A DNA stretch of 64,000 nt from NCBI GenBank assembly GCA_002071485.1, contig MWFF01000182.1, positions 1 through 64,000 on the forward strand, written 5' to 3'. The notes under the pieces are model-generated. The model did no database searches. It was not told the DNA's origin and saw only the letters and a list, made by a program, of their open reading frames with translations. A program made the translations under genes and the position numbers. Positions 54,537 to 64,000 of the stretch are shown here, one piece after another; the stretch's first letter is position 1, and each line of letters starts with the position of its first letter. Source of the stretch: Verrucomicrobia bacterium ADurb.Bin006 (lineage in GTDB: Bacteria; Verrucomicrobiota; Verrucomicrobiia; Limisphaerales; J093).

Positions 54537-55336
54537 GCACAGACGCACTCACGATGAATCCGGCCGCCGGCCTGTCGGACGCCCCCGCGCACACCAGCGC
54601 CGTGCGGCATATCATCACCATCGCCAAACGCGAGCTGACGTCGTATTTCGCCTCCCCCGTGGCGTATGTCTTCATCGTGTTCTTCCTGCTTCTTTGCGGG
54701 TTTTTCACGTTCATGGTCGGACGATTCTTCCAACGCGGCGAGGCCTCGCTGATTGCCTTCTTCATATGGCATCCGTGGCTCTACCTGTTTCTGGTGCCCG
54801 CAGTGGGGATGCGCACCTGGTCCGAGGAAAGGCGCCTGGGGACGATCGAACTGCTCCTGACCATGCCGATTACGCCCTGGCAGGCCATTGTGGGCAAATT
54901 CCTCGCCTCCTGGCTCTTCCTGGCCATTGCGTTGGCCCTGACCTTTCCGCTGGTCCTGACGGTCGGGTACTTGGGCAGCCCCGACTACGGCGTCATCTTC
55001 TGCGGCTACCTCGGCAGCCTGCTCATGGCGGGCGCCTACCTGGCCATCAGTTGCATGACCTCGGCGCTCACCCGCAACCAGGTCATCAGCTTCATCCTCT
55101 CGGTTGTGACCTGCCTCTTCCTCATCCTGGCCGGCTGGCCGCCCGTCACAGACATGCTCGTGCAATGGGCTCCCAACTGGCTCGTCGAGGGAGTCGCCGC
55201 CTTCAGCGTGATGCCCCACTTCGAGAGTTTCCAGCGGGGCGTGATCGACTCGCGCGACCTGGTGTACTTCCTGTCGGTGATCGCTTTCAGCTTGTTCACG
55301 ACCGGAGTGATCATCCGCAGTCATCGGGCCGGCTGA
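54533..55336 (+). CDS. ABC-2 type permease, GldF-like
   Basis: 267 residues with six predicted membrane helices (for example VAYVFIVFFLLLCGFFTFMV and LVTCLFLILAGWP-like segments). Contains RTWSEERRLGTIELLLTMPI, the conserved cytoplasmic motif of ABC-2 permeases (SEExxxGTxExLLxxP). Forms the membrane channel with the preceding ATPase. Start overlaps the ATPase stop by 4 bp (ATGA). Confidence 0.92.
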   Translation: MSTDALTMNPAAGLSDAPAHTSAVRHIITIAKRELTSYFASPVAYVFIVFFLLLCGFFTFMVGRFFQRGEASLIAFFIWHPWLYLFLVPAVGMRTWSEERRLGTIELLLTMPITPWQAIVGKFLASWLFLAIALALTFPLVLTVGYLGSPDYGVIFCGYLGSLLMAGAYLAISCMTSALTRNQVISFILSVVTCLFLILAGWPPVTDMLVQWAPNWLVEGVAAFSVMPHFESFQRGVIDSRDLVYFLSVIAFSLFTTGVIIRSHRAG

Positions 55337-55379
55337 CCCGGCAACCGTCTTTACCATTCGCAAACGCCGTACTCGCATC

Positions 55380-57332
55380 ATGAACACCAACAAACACAAA
55401 TGGGAGCCGCTCCTCTACTCCGGCGTGGGCGTGGGCGCGATGTTCCTCATCCTGGTGGCCGTCGGCATCATCGCCGGAACCGCCAAGGTCCGCCTCGATC
55501 TGACCGCGGATCGCGTGTACACGCTTTCGGACGGCACCAAGAAGACCCTGGCCAAACTCGACACGCCGGTCACGATCAACTTCTACTGCACCCAGTCCGA
55601 AAACCGAATGCCTGTTCAGTTGAAAACGTACGCCAGGCGGGTCGAAGACCTGCTGGACGAGTACCGCCAGCGCTCGAACGGCAAGATCGAAATCAAGAAG
55701 TTCGATCCCCAGCCCGATTCGGACGCCGAAGACTCGGCCCGGCTCGATGGCATCGAGGGCCAGAGCATCGGCGAAGGCGGCATCATCGGCCTCGGCGAGA
55801 AGGTCTACCTCGGCCTCTCGGTCACGTGTCTCGATCAAAAGGTGGCTCTGACTTTCCTGGATCCCTCCCGCGAACGGCTCCTGGAATATGACCTCACTCG
55901 AGCCATCGCCCAGGTCGTCAACCCCCAAAAGCAGAACCTCGGCGTCATGAGCGGTCTGCCCATCTTCGGCCAGATGATGAATCCGATGATGGCCCAGATG
56001 GGCGGAGGCCAGCAGGAACCGTGGATCGTCCTCAACGAACTGAAACGCGACTTCAACGTCAAGCAGATCGACATGAGCGCGGAGAAGATCGATGACGACA
56101 TCAACGTCCTCCTCGTCGTCCACCCGTCCAACATCTCCGACAAGGCCCAGTATACCCTGGATCAGTTCGTGTTGCGCGGCGGCAAACTCATTGCCCTGCT
56201 CGATCCGCTGTCGGTGTTCGACTCGCGCAACTCGATGAATCCCCAGAACATGATGCAGCGCGCGGCTTCGGGCGGTTCAGACCTTCCCAAACTCCTCGCC
56301 GCCTGGGGCATCAAGTTCGAGGGCGACAAGGTCATCGCGGACAAGAACTACGTCACCATGGTGCGGCGCGGCGCCGGCGGAACCCCCGCGCCCGAACTGA
56401 CCTGGCTCTCCCTCACGGCCGACGCGATCAATCAGAACGAGATCGTTACAAGCCAGATCGACAGCCTCCTGCTCGCCGGAGCCGGCATCTTCAGCGGCAC
56501 GCCAATCGAAGGCCTCAACCAAAAGGTCCTCGTCAAGACCTCCGTCAACTCGGATGGCGTCGATAAAATGATGGCCCAGTTCGGAGCCGACACGTCGAAG
56601 GACTTCAAACCGTCCGGCAAGGAATCCCCACTGGCTCTCATGCTGACCGGCAAATTCAAAACGGCCTTTCCCGACGGCCCGCCCGGCGGCGCCGCCGCGG
56701 ACGCCGCGGGCGATGACAAGGAGAAAGCCGAGGGCGGCGATGCCGCGGACAAAGCCGGCTCTCTCAAGGAGTCGCAGAAGGAGGGCGCGGTGTTGCTCGT
56801 CGGCGACACCGATTTCATCTACGACCAATTCTGCGTGCAGGTTCAGAATTTCTTCGGCCAGAAGCTCGTCTCGCCCTTCAACGGGAATCTGGGCTTCCTC
56901 CAAAACGTCATCGAACAGTTCATGGGCGATGAGAACCTGATTCAGGTCCGCAGCCGGGCGGTGCAGAACCGGCCCTTCACGCGGGTGCGCAAGATCCAGG
57001 CCGAAGCTGAAGAGCGCTACACCGAGAAGATCAAGAATCTGAAAAGCGACCTCGAAGAGGCGCAACAGAAGATCAACGAACTCCAGCGCAACAAAGACCA
57101 GAACCAACGTTTCATCCTGCCGCCCGAGGTGCAGGCGGAGATCAAACGGTTCCGGGAAAAGGAAGTCCAAACCAAGCGCGACTTGAAGGAGGTCCGCAGG
57201 CAGTTGCGCAAGGACATTGACGCGCTCGAGACCCGGTTGAAATGGTTCAATATTGCCGCCGTGCCGATGCTCGTGACGGCGGCATGGATCGGCTTCGCCG
57301 TGGTGAAACGCAAGAAAACCGCTGCCAAATGA
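55380..57332 (+). CDS. GldG-family ABC auxiliary protein
   Basis: 650 residues. An N-terminal membrane helix (GVGVGAMFLILVAVGIIAGT), then RLDLTADRVYTLSDGTKKTL, the GldG/ABC_transp_aux opening, a large periplasmic domain, an acidic Ala/Gly spacer near 440-460, an amphipathic helix/coiled coil at about 530-620 (EERYTEKIKNLKSDLEEAQQ) and a C-terminal helix (IAAVPMLVTAAWIGFAVV) followed by KRKK. Typical partner of the GldA/GldF transporter. Stop overlaps the start of the DUF4340 gene by 4 bp. Confidence 0.92.
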   Translation: MNTNKHKWEPLLYSGVGVGAMFLILVAVGIIAGTAKVRLDLTADRVYTLSDGTKKTLAKLDTPVTINFYCTQSENRMPVQLKTYARRVEDLLDEYRQRSNGKIEIKKFDPQPDSDAEDSARLDGIEGQSIGEGGIIGLGEKVYLGLSVTCLDQKVALTFLDPSRERLLEYDLTRAIAQVVNPQKQNLGVMSGLPIFGQMMNPMMAQMGGGQQEPWIVLNELKRDFNVKQIDMSAEKIDDDINVLLVVHPSNISDKAQYTLDQFVLRGGKLIALLDPLSVFDSRNSMNPQNMMQRAASGGSDLPKLLAAWGIKFEGDKVIADKNYVTMVRRGAGGTPAPELTWLSLTADAINQNEIVTSQIDSLLLAGAGIFSGTPIEGLNQKVLVKTSVNSDGVDKMMAQFGADTSKDFKPSGKESPLALMLTGKFKTAFPDGPPGGAAADAAGDDKEKAEGGDAADKAGSLKESQKEGAVLLVGDTDFIYDQFCVQVQNFFGQKLVSPFNGNLGFLQNVIEQFMGDENLIQVRSRAVQNRPFTRVRKIQAEAEERYTEKIKNLKSDLEEAQQKINELQRNKDQNQRFILPPEVQAEIKRFREKEVQTKRDLKEVRRQLRKDIDALETRLKWFNIAAVPMLVTAAWIGFAVVKRKKTAAK

Positions 57333-58816
57333 ATCGCAAACAACTCATCCTCGTCCTGCTCGCGGTGGTGGTCCTGGGCGGCCTCGGACTGTGGCTGCAC
57401 AACCGCGACAGATCCTCCTACAAGACCAGCCAGGGCCAGATGGGCCAAAAAGTCCTCGGCGAGTTCGACCTAAACACCGTGGCTGCCATCAGCATCAAAC
57501 ACGCCACCAACGAGCTGCATCTCGTCCGAACAAACAACCTGTGGACCGTCCTGCAGCGCGGCGGCTACCCGGCCAACTTCAGCGAGATCAGCGAAACCCT
57601 CCGCAAACTCTGGGAACTCAAGGTCGTCCAGCCAATCCGCATCGGCCCATCCCAACTCGGTCGCCTCGAATTGACATCGTCCGAGGATACCAACAGCGCC
57701 ACGCTCGTCACGCTGGTCGACAAGGAAGGCAAGCCCCTGCGCAAAATTCTCCTGGGCAAGAAACACATGCGCCAATCCTCCAGCCCCTCGCCCTTCGGAG
57801 GCGACGACGGCTGGCCCGACGGACGCTACGTCATGCTCGAAGACAAACCCGATAGCGCCAGCCTCGTGTCCGAGACCTTCAGCAACCTCGAACCCAAGCC
57901 CGAGCAGTGGCTCAACAAGGACTTCTTCAAGGTCGAGAAGGTCAAGTCGATCGCAGTCAGCTACCCGGTCGCCACCAACTCGTGGACCCTGACCCGCGAG
58001 ACAGAGACCGGCCAGTGGACCCTCGCGGACGCCCAACCGGGCGAACAACTCGACAATTCGAAAACATCGAGCCTGGCCAACGCCCTCTCCTGGCCCAGCT
58101 TCAACGACGTCGTGCTCGATCCGCAACCCGACACGACCGGCCTCGATCACCCCACCGTCGCCGTTCTCGAGACCTTCGACAACTTCACCTACACCGTGAA
58201 AGCGGGCAAGAAGAGCGACGAGGACGCCTACTACATGACCGTGACTGTGGCCGCCGAAATCCCCCAGACACGCACGCCCGGAGAGGATGAGAAACAGGAG
58301 GACAAGGATAGACTCGACAAGGAGTTTAAAGAAAAGACCGACAAGTTCAACGAGAAGCTCAAGAAGGAAAAGGCCCTCGAGAATTGGACCTTCCTCGTCT
58401 CGAAATGGTCCCTCGACTCCCTGCTCAAGGAACGACACACCCTGATGGCGGACAAGAAGGCGGAGGAACCCGGGGAAACCACCCAGCCAGCCGAGCCCGC
58501 TCCCGAACCCCTGGTGCCGGACCTCACACCCGTCCCACCCTCCCCTGCCCCATCCTCGACGGACGTCATCAAGCCGAATCTGCCCACGCCGCCGGTCCCC
58601 CCTGCACCGCCGCCGCCGCCGGCTCAAACACCCAAACCGGAGACGCCGCCCGCCCCGCCTGCAACTGAGACGCCGCCCACTCCCGCGCCACAGGCGCCCG
58701 AAACGCCGCCATCCACTGAGACACCGCCGGCGCCCGAGACGCCGCCATCCACTGAGACACCACCGGCGCCCGAGACGCCGCCTGGCAGAGCAGCGGATGC
58801 CTCGAATACGCCATAG
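57329..58816 (+). CDS. DUF4340-domain protein with Pro/Thr-rich tail
   Basis: 495 residues from ATG 57329, which overlaps the gldG-like stop. A membrane anchor (LILVLLAVVVLGGLGLWLH) leads into a periplasmic beta-rich DUF4340 region (IKHATNELHLVRTNNLWTVL, then FFKVEKVKSIAVSYP). From about 395 the chain becomes low-complexity Pro/Thr/Glu, with a twice repeated unit APETPPSTETPP near the end, a likely wall- or periplasm-spanning linker. DUF4340 genes commonly follow gldG-like genes. Function unproven. Confidence 0.9.
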   Translation: MNRKQLILVLLAVVVLGGLGLWLHNRDRSSYKTSQGQMGQKVLGEFDLNTVAAISIKHATNELHLVRTNNLWTVLQRGGYPANFSEISETLRKLWELKVVQPIRIGPSQLGRLELTSSEDTNSATLVTLVDKEGKPLRKILLGKKHMRQSSSPSPFGGDDGWPDGRYVMLEDKPDSASLVSETFSNLEPKPEQWLNKDFFKVEKVKSIAVSYPVATNSWTLTRETETGQWTLADAQPGEQLDNSKTSSLANALSWPSFNDVVLDPQPDTTGLDHPTVAVLETFDNFTYTVKAGKKSDEDAYYMTVTVAAEIPQTRTPGEDEKQEDKDRLDKEFKEKTDKFNEKLKKEKALENWTFLVSKWSLDSLLKERHTLMADKKAEEPGETTQPAEPAPEPLVPDLTPVPPSPAPSSTDVIKPNLPTPPVPPAPPPPPAQTPKPETPPAPPATETPPTPAPQAPETPPSTETPPAPETPPSTETPPAPETPPGRAADASNTP

Positions 58817-59018
58817 CCTGCAGATCTGTCTCCCTGTTCCAGCTTGAGATTCTCTGCCCGGCAGCCTGTCGGTCTTTGCCGACAGCCTCCACTGGAGTCC
58901 CTGCCAGCCTGTCTCGCCTCCGATGGGCGTTTTACCAGGGGCGGTTTCCTCGGGAGAACCGTCCTCAATCGCATTGAAATGCGCGGGCTAGCTCAGTTTT
59001 TCCACAGACCCTTAATCT

Positions 59019-61277
59019 CTACCTCATCACCGGAGTGGACGCCGCCGCCGCGGAGCCCGCTCCGCCCTCCTGCGCCTGAAGCCAGATCGACTTCAGTTCG
59101 TTCACCTCGAGCGACAGCACTCGAGCCACGCCGCCCTCGGCCAGCAGTCCGACGGACCTGGTCCCGCTCAGCTCGGGCGGGCGGTAAATCGGCATGTACA
59201 CCTCGCCTTCGTTCCCAAAAATCTCGATCGACGTGCGGTCCGTCAGGACGCGCAGCGACATCCGCCCGTCGCGCAGGCGCAACGGCGCGCGGTGCTTCTT
59301 GCAGATCAACTCCCGCGCCACAGCGTCGTAGATCACATCGATGCCGCCAACCGACAGCCTGAGAGCGGACGCGCTGCCGGGATTCGCCTCGATCCGCGTC
59401 TCATGCAGATCGATGTTCAGGTTTGCCAGCGGGTTGTCACCCGGCTCGAGCGCCCGCGGATCGAACGTGTGCTTGCGCGCGCGGAGCCGTTCGAGTTCCC
59501 GGACTGGTTGCCAGCAAAGGCGCACCCCGTCGTCCGTCGTCCGCAAACTCAGTTCGCACGGGAACGTCATCATCTGGTTGAACGGCATCCCCGGCGTGGC
59601 CATCTGGCCCCAGCCAATCTGCACCCGCCGTCCATCTGGCATGTCGCTGTACGTCTGCGCGGCATAAAACGACTCGCCCCGGTGCCCCGGCAGCATCGGC
59701 GTCTCGGGCGTAAACACCCTGCCATCGAATTGCCCCAACCGATACGCGCTGCTCGCCGCGGTCAGAACCCACTTCGAAGCCGCGTTGCCGGCGTCCGCCC
59801 CCCGCCCCGCTTGCGCGTCGACCGGCAGTTCGAAAATGTCTGGGCACTCGAAGAATCCCTCGATCCGGCTGTGAAACGTCCACGCTTTGAGATCGGGCGA
59901 GCTGTAAAAGGCAATCCAGCGTCCGCCCCGGAACTCGTCGTAGACCGCCATGCACCAGCGCCCGGTCGGGGCGTGCCAGAAGAGCCGGGGATCGCGTCCC
60001 TCGTGTTTGACGACCGGGTTCCCGGCATACTCGGTCCAGGAGTGTCCGCGATCGTTCGAGTAGACGATGCACTCGCCGCGGCCCGTGCTCGTGTAGGCGG
60101 CGACCAAGACCTCCTCGCTGCCAGTCTTGAATCCGCCCGTGTTCCGGGCGTCCACGACTGCGCTGCCCGAAAAGGCCCAGTCCCCATAGGCCATGGGGTA
60201 GAGAGCGATCGGCAACTCGCGCCAATGCACCAGGTCGGTGCTGACGGCGTGGCCCCAGTGCATGTTGCCCCAATCCCAACCGTACGGATTGTGCTGGTAG
60301 AACAGATGGTACTCGCCGCGGTAATACACCAAGCCGTTCGGATCGTTGTTCCATCCGCGCCGTGAGGAGAAGTGGAACTGGGGCCGGAGCGGCTCGCGAT
60401 AGAGCCCGTCCGCGCCGCGAAAGGCGTCGGTCTGATCGATCGCGTCGAGCGCCTTCGAATCCTCCGGCAGCCGATCCACCACAAGCGCCCCGCGCCGCCC
60501 CTCGAACGGCCCCAAATCCAGAAACACCCAGAAATCGGGCGCCGCGTCGGCCAGCTCGATCTCGAATTCCCGAACCACGCGGCTCTCGATCTCCAATCGA
60601 ACCCGGCGTTTGGGAGCCCGGTGTTTGACCGGCAGATTCAGGTACCGCCCTTCGACCGTGAACGCGCGCGCCACGTTCGTCAGGAGACCCGGAAGCGGGC
60701 GGTCGCTCAGACGGATGTGATCGACGTTGATATGGCCCCAACCGCCGGTGGCACTGTCCACAATCTGCAGCCTGGCCTCGAGCCCACCGAACTCGCCCAC
60801 ATCCCACTGCTGCCAGTCGAGACGCTCGCTGCCGCCCGGCCGATCGTTCGGACCCGTAGCGCTGCGCACAACCTGCCCGTCCAGGACCAGGTTCATGCAC
60901 GCCTGGCCGGGATGCATGCCGCCGCCCATCAGAAACTGCAGATAGCGCCGCTCGATTCGGAAGGGCGGCGACGTGAGTGTCCCGGTGGAGCCGTCACCAT
61001 TGAAGAACGAGTTGACCAGGCGCTCCCCGAGGTAACCCTCCACGGCCATCTGATCGGGCAAAGCACCACGCGCAGGTCCCGGCCCAAAGGCCTCTCCGGT
61101 CGTCGTCCAGTCGCCGTAATCGGCACGCTCGAAGTCCGCGATCAGGATGTCGGGGCGCGCTGAGGGTTCCGCCGCGGACCCACCGCACACAGAAGCCGCA
61201 AGGAGGGTGGCCAGGACGACTCGAGACGACAACAGGCGGCTCAGAGAGGAGCAGCAAACACAACGTGATCGGTTCAT
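59019..61277 (-). CDS. Glycoside hydrolase family 32 (fructan hydrolase)
   Basis: 752 residues from Met at 61277 (MNRSRCVCCSSLSRLLSSR), signal peptide ending near GGSAAE. An N-terminal jelly-roll-like domain (about 40-190) precedes the GH32 five-blade propeller: RGWNNDPNGLVYYRGEYHLF near 310 (nucleophile Asp in NDPNG), FSGSAVVD, EGRDPRLFWH (RDP motif) and FFECPDIFEL (acid/base Glu in EC). The C-terminal beta-sandwich (VLTDRTSIEIFGNEGEVYMP) is typical. Likely hydrolyses inulin, levan or sucrose outside the cytoplasm. The minus-strand stop is followed by a half copy of the hairpin element (59002-59015). Confidence 0.94.
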   Translation of the reverse strand: MNRSRCVCCSSLSRLLSSRVVLATLLAASVCGGSAAEPSARPDILIADFERADYGDWTTTGEAFGPGPARGALPDQMAVEGYLGERLVNSFFNGDGSTGTLTSPPFRIERRYLQFLMGGGMHPGQACMNLVLDGQVVRSATGPNDRPGGSERLDWQQWDVGEFGGLEARLQIVDSATGGWGHINVDHIRLSDRPLPGLLTNVARAFTVEGRYLNLPVKHRAPKRRVRLEIESRVVREFEIELADAAPDFWVFLDLGPFEGRRGALVVDRLPEDSKALDAIDQTDAFRGADGLYREPLRPQFHFSSRRGWNNDPNGLVYYRGEYHLFYQHNPYGWDWGNMHWGHAVSTDLVHWRELPIALYPMAYGDWAFSGSAVVDARNTGGFKTGSEEVLVAAYTSTGRGECIVYSNDRGHSWTEYAGNPVVKHEGRDPRLFWHAPTGRWCMAVYDEFRGGRWIAFYSSPDLKAWTFHSRIEGFFECPDIFELPVDAQAGRGADAGNAASKWVLTAASSAYRLGQFDGRVFTPETPMLPGHRGESFYAAQTYSDMPDGRRVQIGWGQMATPGMPFNQMMTFPCELSLRTTDDGVRLCWQPVRELERLRARKHTFDPRALEPGDNPLANLNIDLHETRIEANPGSASALRLSVGGIDVIYDAVARELICKKHRAPLRLRDGRMSLRVLTDRTSIEIFGNEGEVYMPIYRPPELSGTRSVGLLAEGGVARVLSLEVNELKSIWLQAQEGGAGSAAAASTPVMR

Positions 61278-61285
61278 GCCAGCCT

Positions 61286-63097
<1,812 letters not shown>

Positions 63098-63179
63098 GGC
63101 TTTGCGTCGTCCATCATGGATTCACGTGCGACGCAAGTGTGGCAAAGCACGAGTCCGAAGGGTAGGCAATTCCACGATG

Positions 63180-63473
63180 CTACATCGTGCTGGCCCACCT
63201 CAGGCAACTTGCAGCCTCGCGGCGCTCAAGATTCCATGAAACGTGCGGACCAGTCCGGTCGCTCGAAACGGGGCGGAAGTCACCCTCATGCGTCTTCACC
63301 CAATCCAGCGCCCAGGCCCGCACCCACGCCGGCGCGTCCCCTTGCAGCACCCGCATCGGGTTGAGGGCGATGACCAATTCGGAATCGCCGTAGATGGCGT
63401 GGAAATGCCTTCCGAAAGTTCGATCGATTAGTGTCCGCATGACGATCCCGCGAGATTTGGCAAGCACTGGCAT
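63180..63473 (-). CDS. DUF4160-domain small protein
   Basis: 97 residues. SRGIVMRTLIDRTFGRHFHA and YGDSELVIALNPMRVLQG followed by WALDWVKTHEGDF fit DUF4160, small proteins usually encoded beside a DUF2442 partner in toxin-antitoxin-like pairs. No DUF2442 gene is seen on either side, and the last 25 residues are off-pattern, so this may be a damaged orphan. It lies 82 bp upstream of glnS, same strand. Confidence 0.62.
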   Translation of the reverse strand: MPVLAKSRGIVMRTLIDRTFGRHFHAIYGDSELVIALNPMRVLQGDAPAWVRAWALDWVKTHEGDFRPVSSDRTGPHVSWNLERREAASCLRWASTM

Positions 63474-63820
63474 ATCGGTTCCAACGGTTCTTAGTTCTCT
63501 GCACGCTGCTCATCAAGGACACTGAAATGCTCCGGTTTGTTTCAATTTCAGCCCTCTGGCAGTCCGCGCAGACCCAGACACGCAGAAAGGATGCCAGCCC
63601 AAGAATTGCTCGAATCCGCCCAAAACCGGCAGGACTGGCCCGAAACCCGCTCTCCAAATGTGCAAATCGTGCATACCGGTGTGCAAAGTCCGGCATCCCC
63701 GCCGACCCGGGCCTGGATTCCCAGTACATCCGGAATCAGATGCACCTCAGGATTCCGGCTTTCCAAAACTTGACTTGACTGCCCGAGATTTCGGGTTTCA
63801 AGGATGCTGGCGTGTTTTGC
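63474..63820. other. Gene-free gap before the lamin-tail gene
   Basis: 347 bp with no credible coding frame and no hairpin of note; open frames here are short and biased. It should contain the divergent promoters of the DUF4160 gene and the right-edge gene. Confidence 0.5.
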
Positions 63821-64000
63821 ATGACTTGCCGTTCTGTGTCGCTGATCGCCATCGCAGCCGCTGCCTGGCTGTCGGCGCTGCTCGATCTCGATCCGGCTGT
63901 CGGGCGCGCCCAGGAGATTCGCATCAACGAACTCATGAGCTCGAATGGCGCAAATCCCGCCGACGAGAACGGCGACTTTCCCGACTGGTTCGAACTGTTC
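63821..64000 (+). CDS. Lamin-tail-domain secreted protein, 5' end only
   Basis: 60 codons to the window edge. Signal peptide MTCRSVSLIAIAAAAWLSAL ending near VGRAQ, then EIRINELMSSNGANPADENG and DFPDWFELF, the opening of a lamin tail domain as found in large Verrucomicrobiota surface proteins (often with CotH or LamG modules). Incomplete at the 3' end. Confidence 0.75.
   Translation, partial: MTCRSVSLIAIAAAAWLSALLDLDPAVGRAQEIRINELMSSNGANPADENGDFPDWFELF

Overview
The window is a GC-rich bacterial chromosome segment, most likely from the Verrucomicrobiota (PVC superphylum). Pointers are a PEP-CTERM protein, a prepilin-like protein with the [17 protein letters not shown] leader and a FADGH motif, PQQ-propeller and LamG secreted proteins, a 33-residue AURKAIP1/COX24-type protein, an inserted segment in GlnRS, and short heptamer repeats in gene gaps. 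Phylum placement is inference; no rRNA gene is present. No transposase, integrase, prophage or CRISPR array was seen.

Region 1 (59-12243, all minus strand) is a defence island. Reading leftward from a tRNA-Gly(GCC) gene it holds a truncated ORF abutting the tRNA 3' end, a RadC-HhH/BrxA-like fusion, a BrxF-like protein, a BrxC-type ATPase, a DUF1016 fragment, a four-helix-bundle protein, a Zn-ribbon DNA methyltransferase (PglX-like), a HicB-HicA toxin-antitoxin pair and a shortened PglZ. The order resembles type 3 BREX, but the helicase (BrxHII) is absent from its usual place, which HicBA occupies. Heptamer repeats (GCTGAAG-type) sit at the junctions of the added genes.

Region 2 (12400-17970, minus) is an ordinary chromosomal block: a DUF3472 protein, a TRIC/UPF0126 channel, TatD, AmrB (MEMO1) and AmrS (AmmeMemoRadiSam radical SAM), then a PEP-CTERM/P-domain protein.

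Region 3 (17990-35740, minus) is one gene for a secreted protein of about 5,916 residues, built of SbsA-Ig, PPC, FG-GAP/VCBS, CARDB, Calx-beta-like and cadherin-like modules. It carries a perfect direct repeat of about 1,543 bp at a 2,220-bp period.

Region 4 (36061-49568) mixes core and secreted genes: a PQQ propeller, ffh, a prepilin-like protein, a purL that lacks an internal segment holding a conserved ATP/Mg motif, a DUF6036 nucleotidyltransferase with its small partner, a Tat-exported DUF362 protein, a DUF4434-SUMF1 fusion and a LamG/Ig protein.

Region 5 (49718-58816, plus) holds purN, hisG, the COX24-like small protein, a TPR protein and a four-gene ABC/GldG/DUF4340 membrane cluster. 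Region 6 (59019-64000) holds a GH32 fructan hydrolase, glnS, a DUF4160 protein and the start of a lamin-tail-domain protein cut by the window edge.
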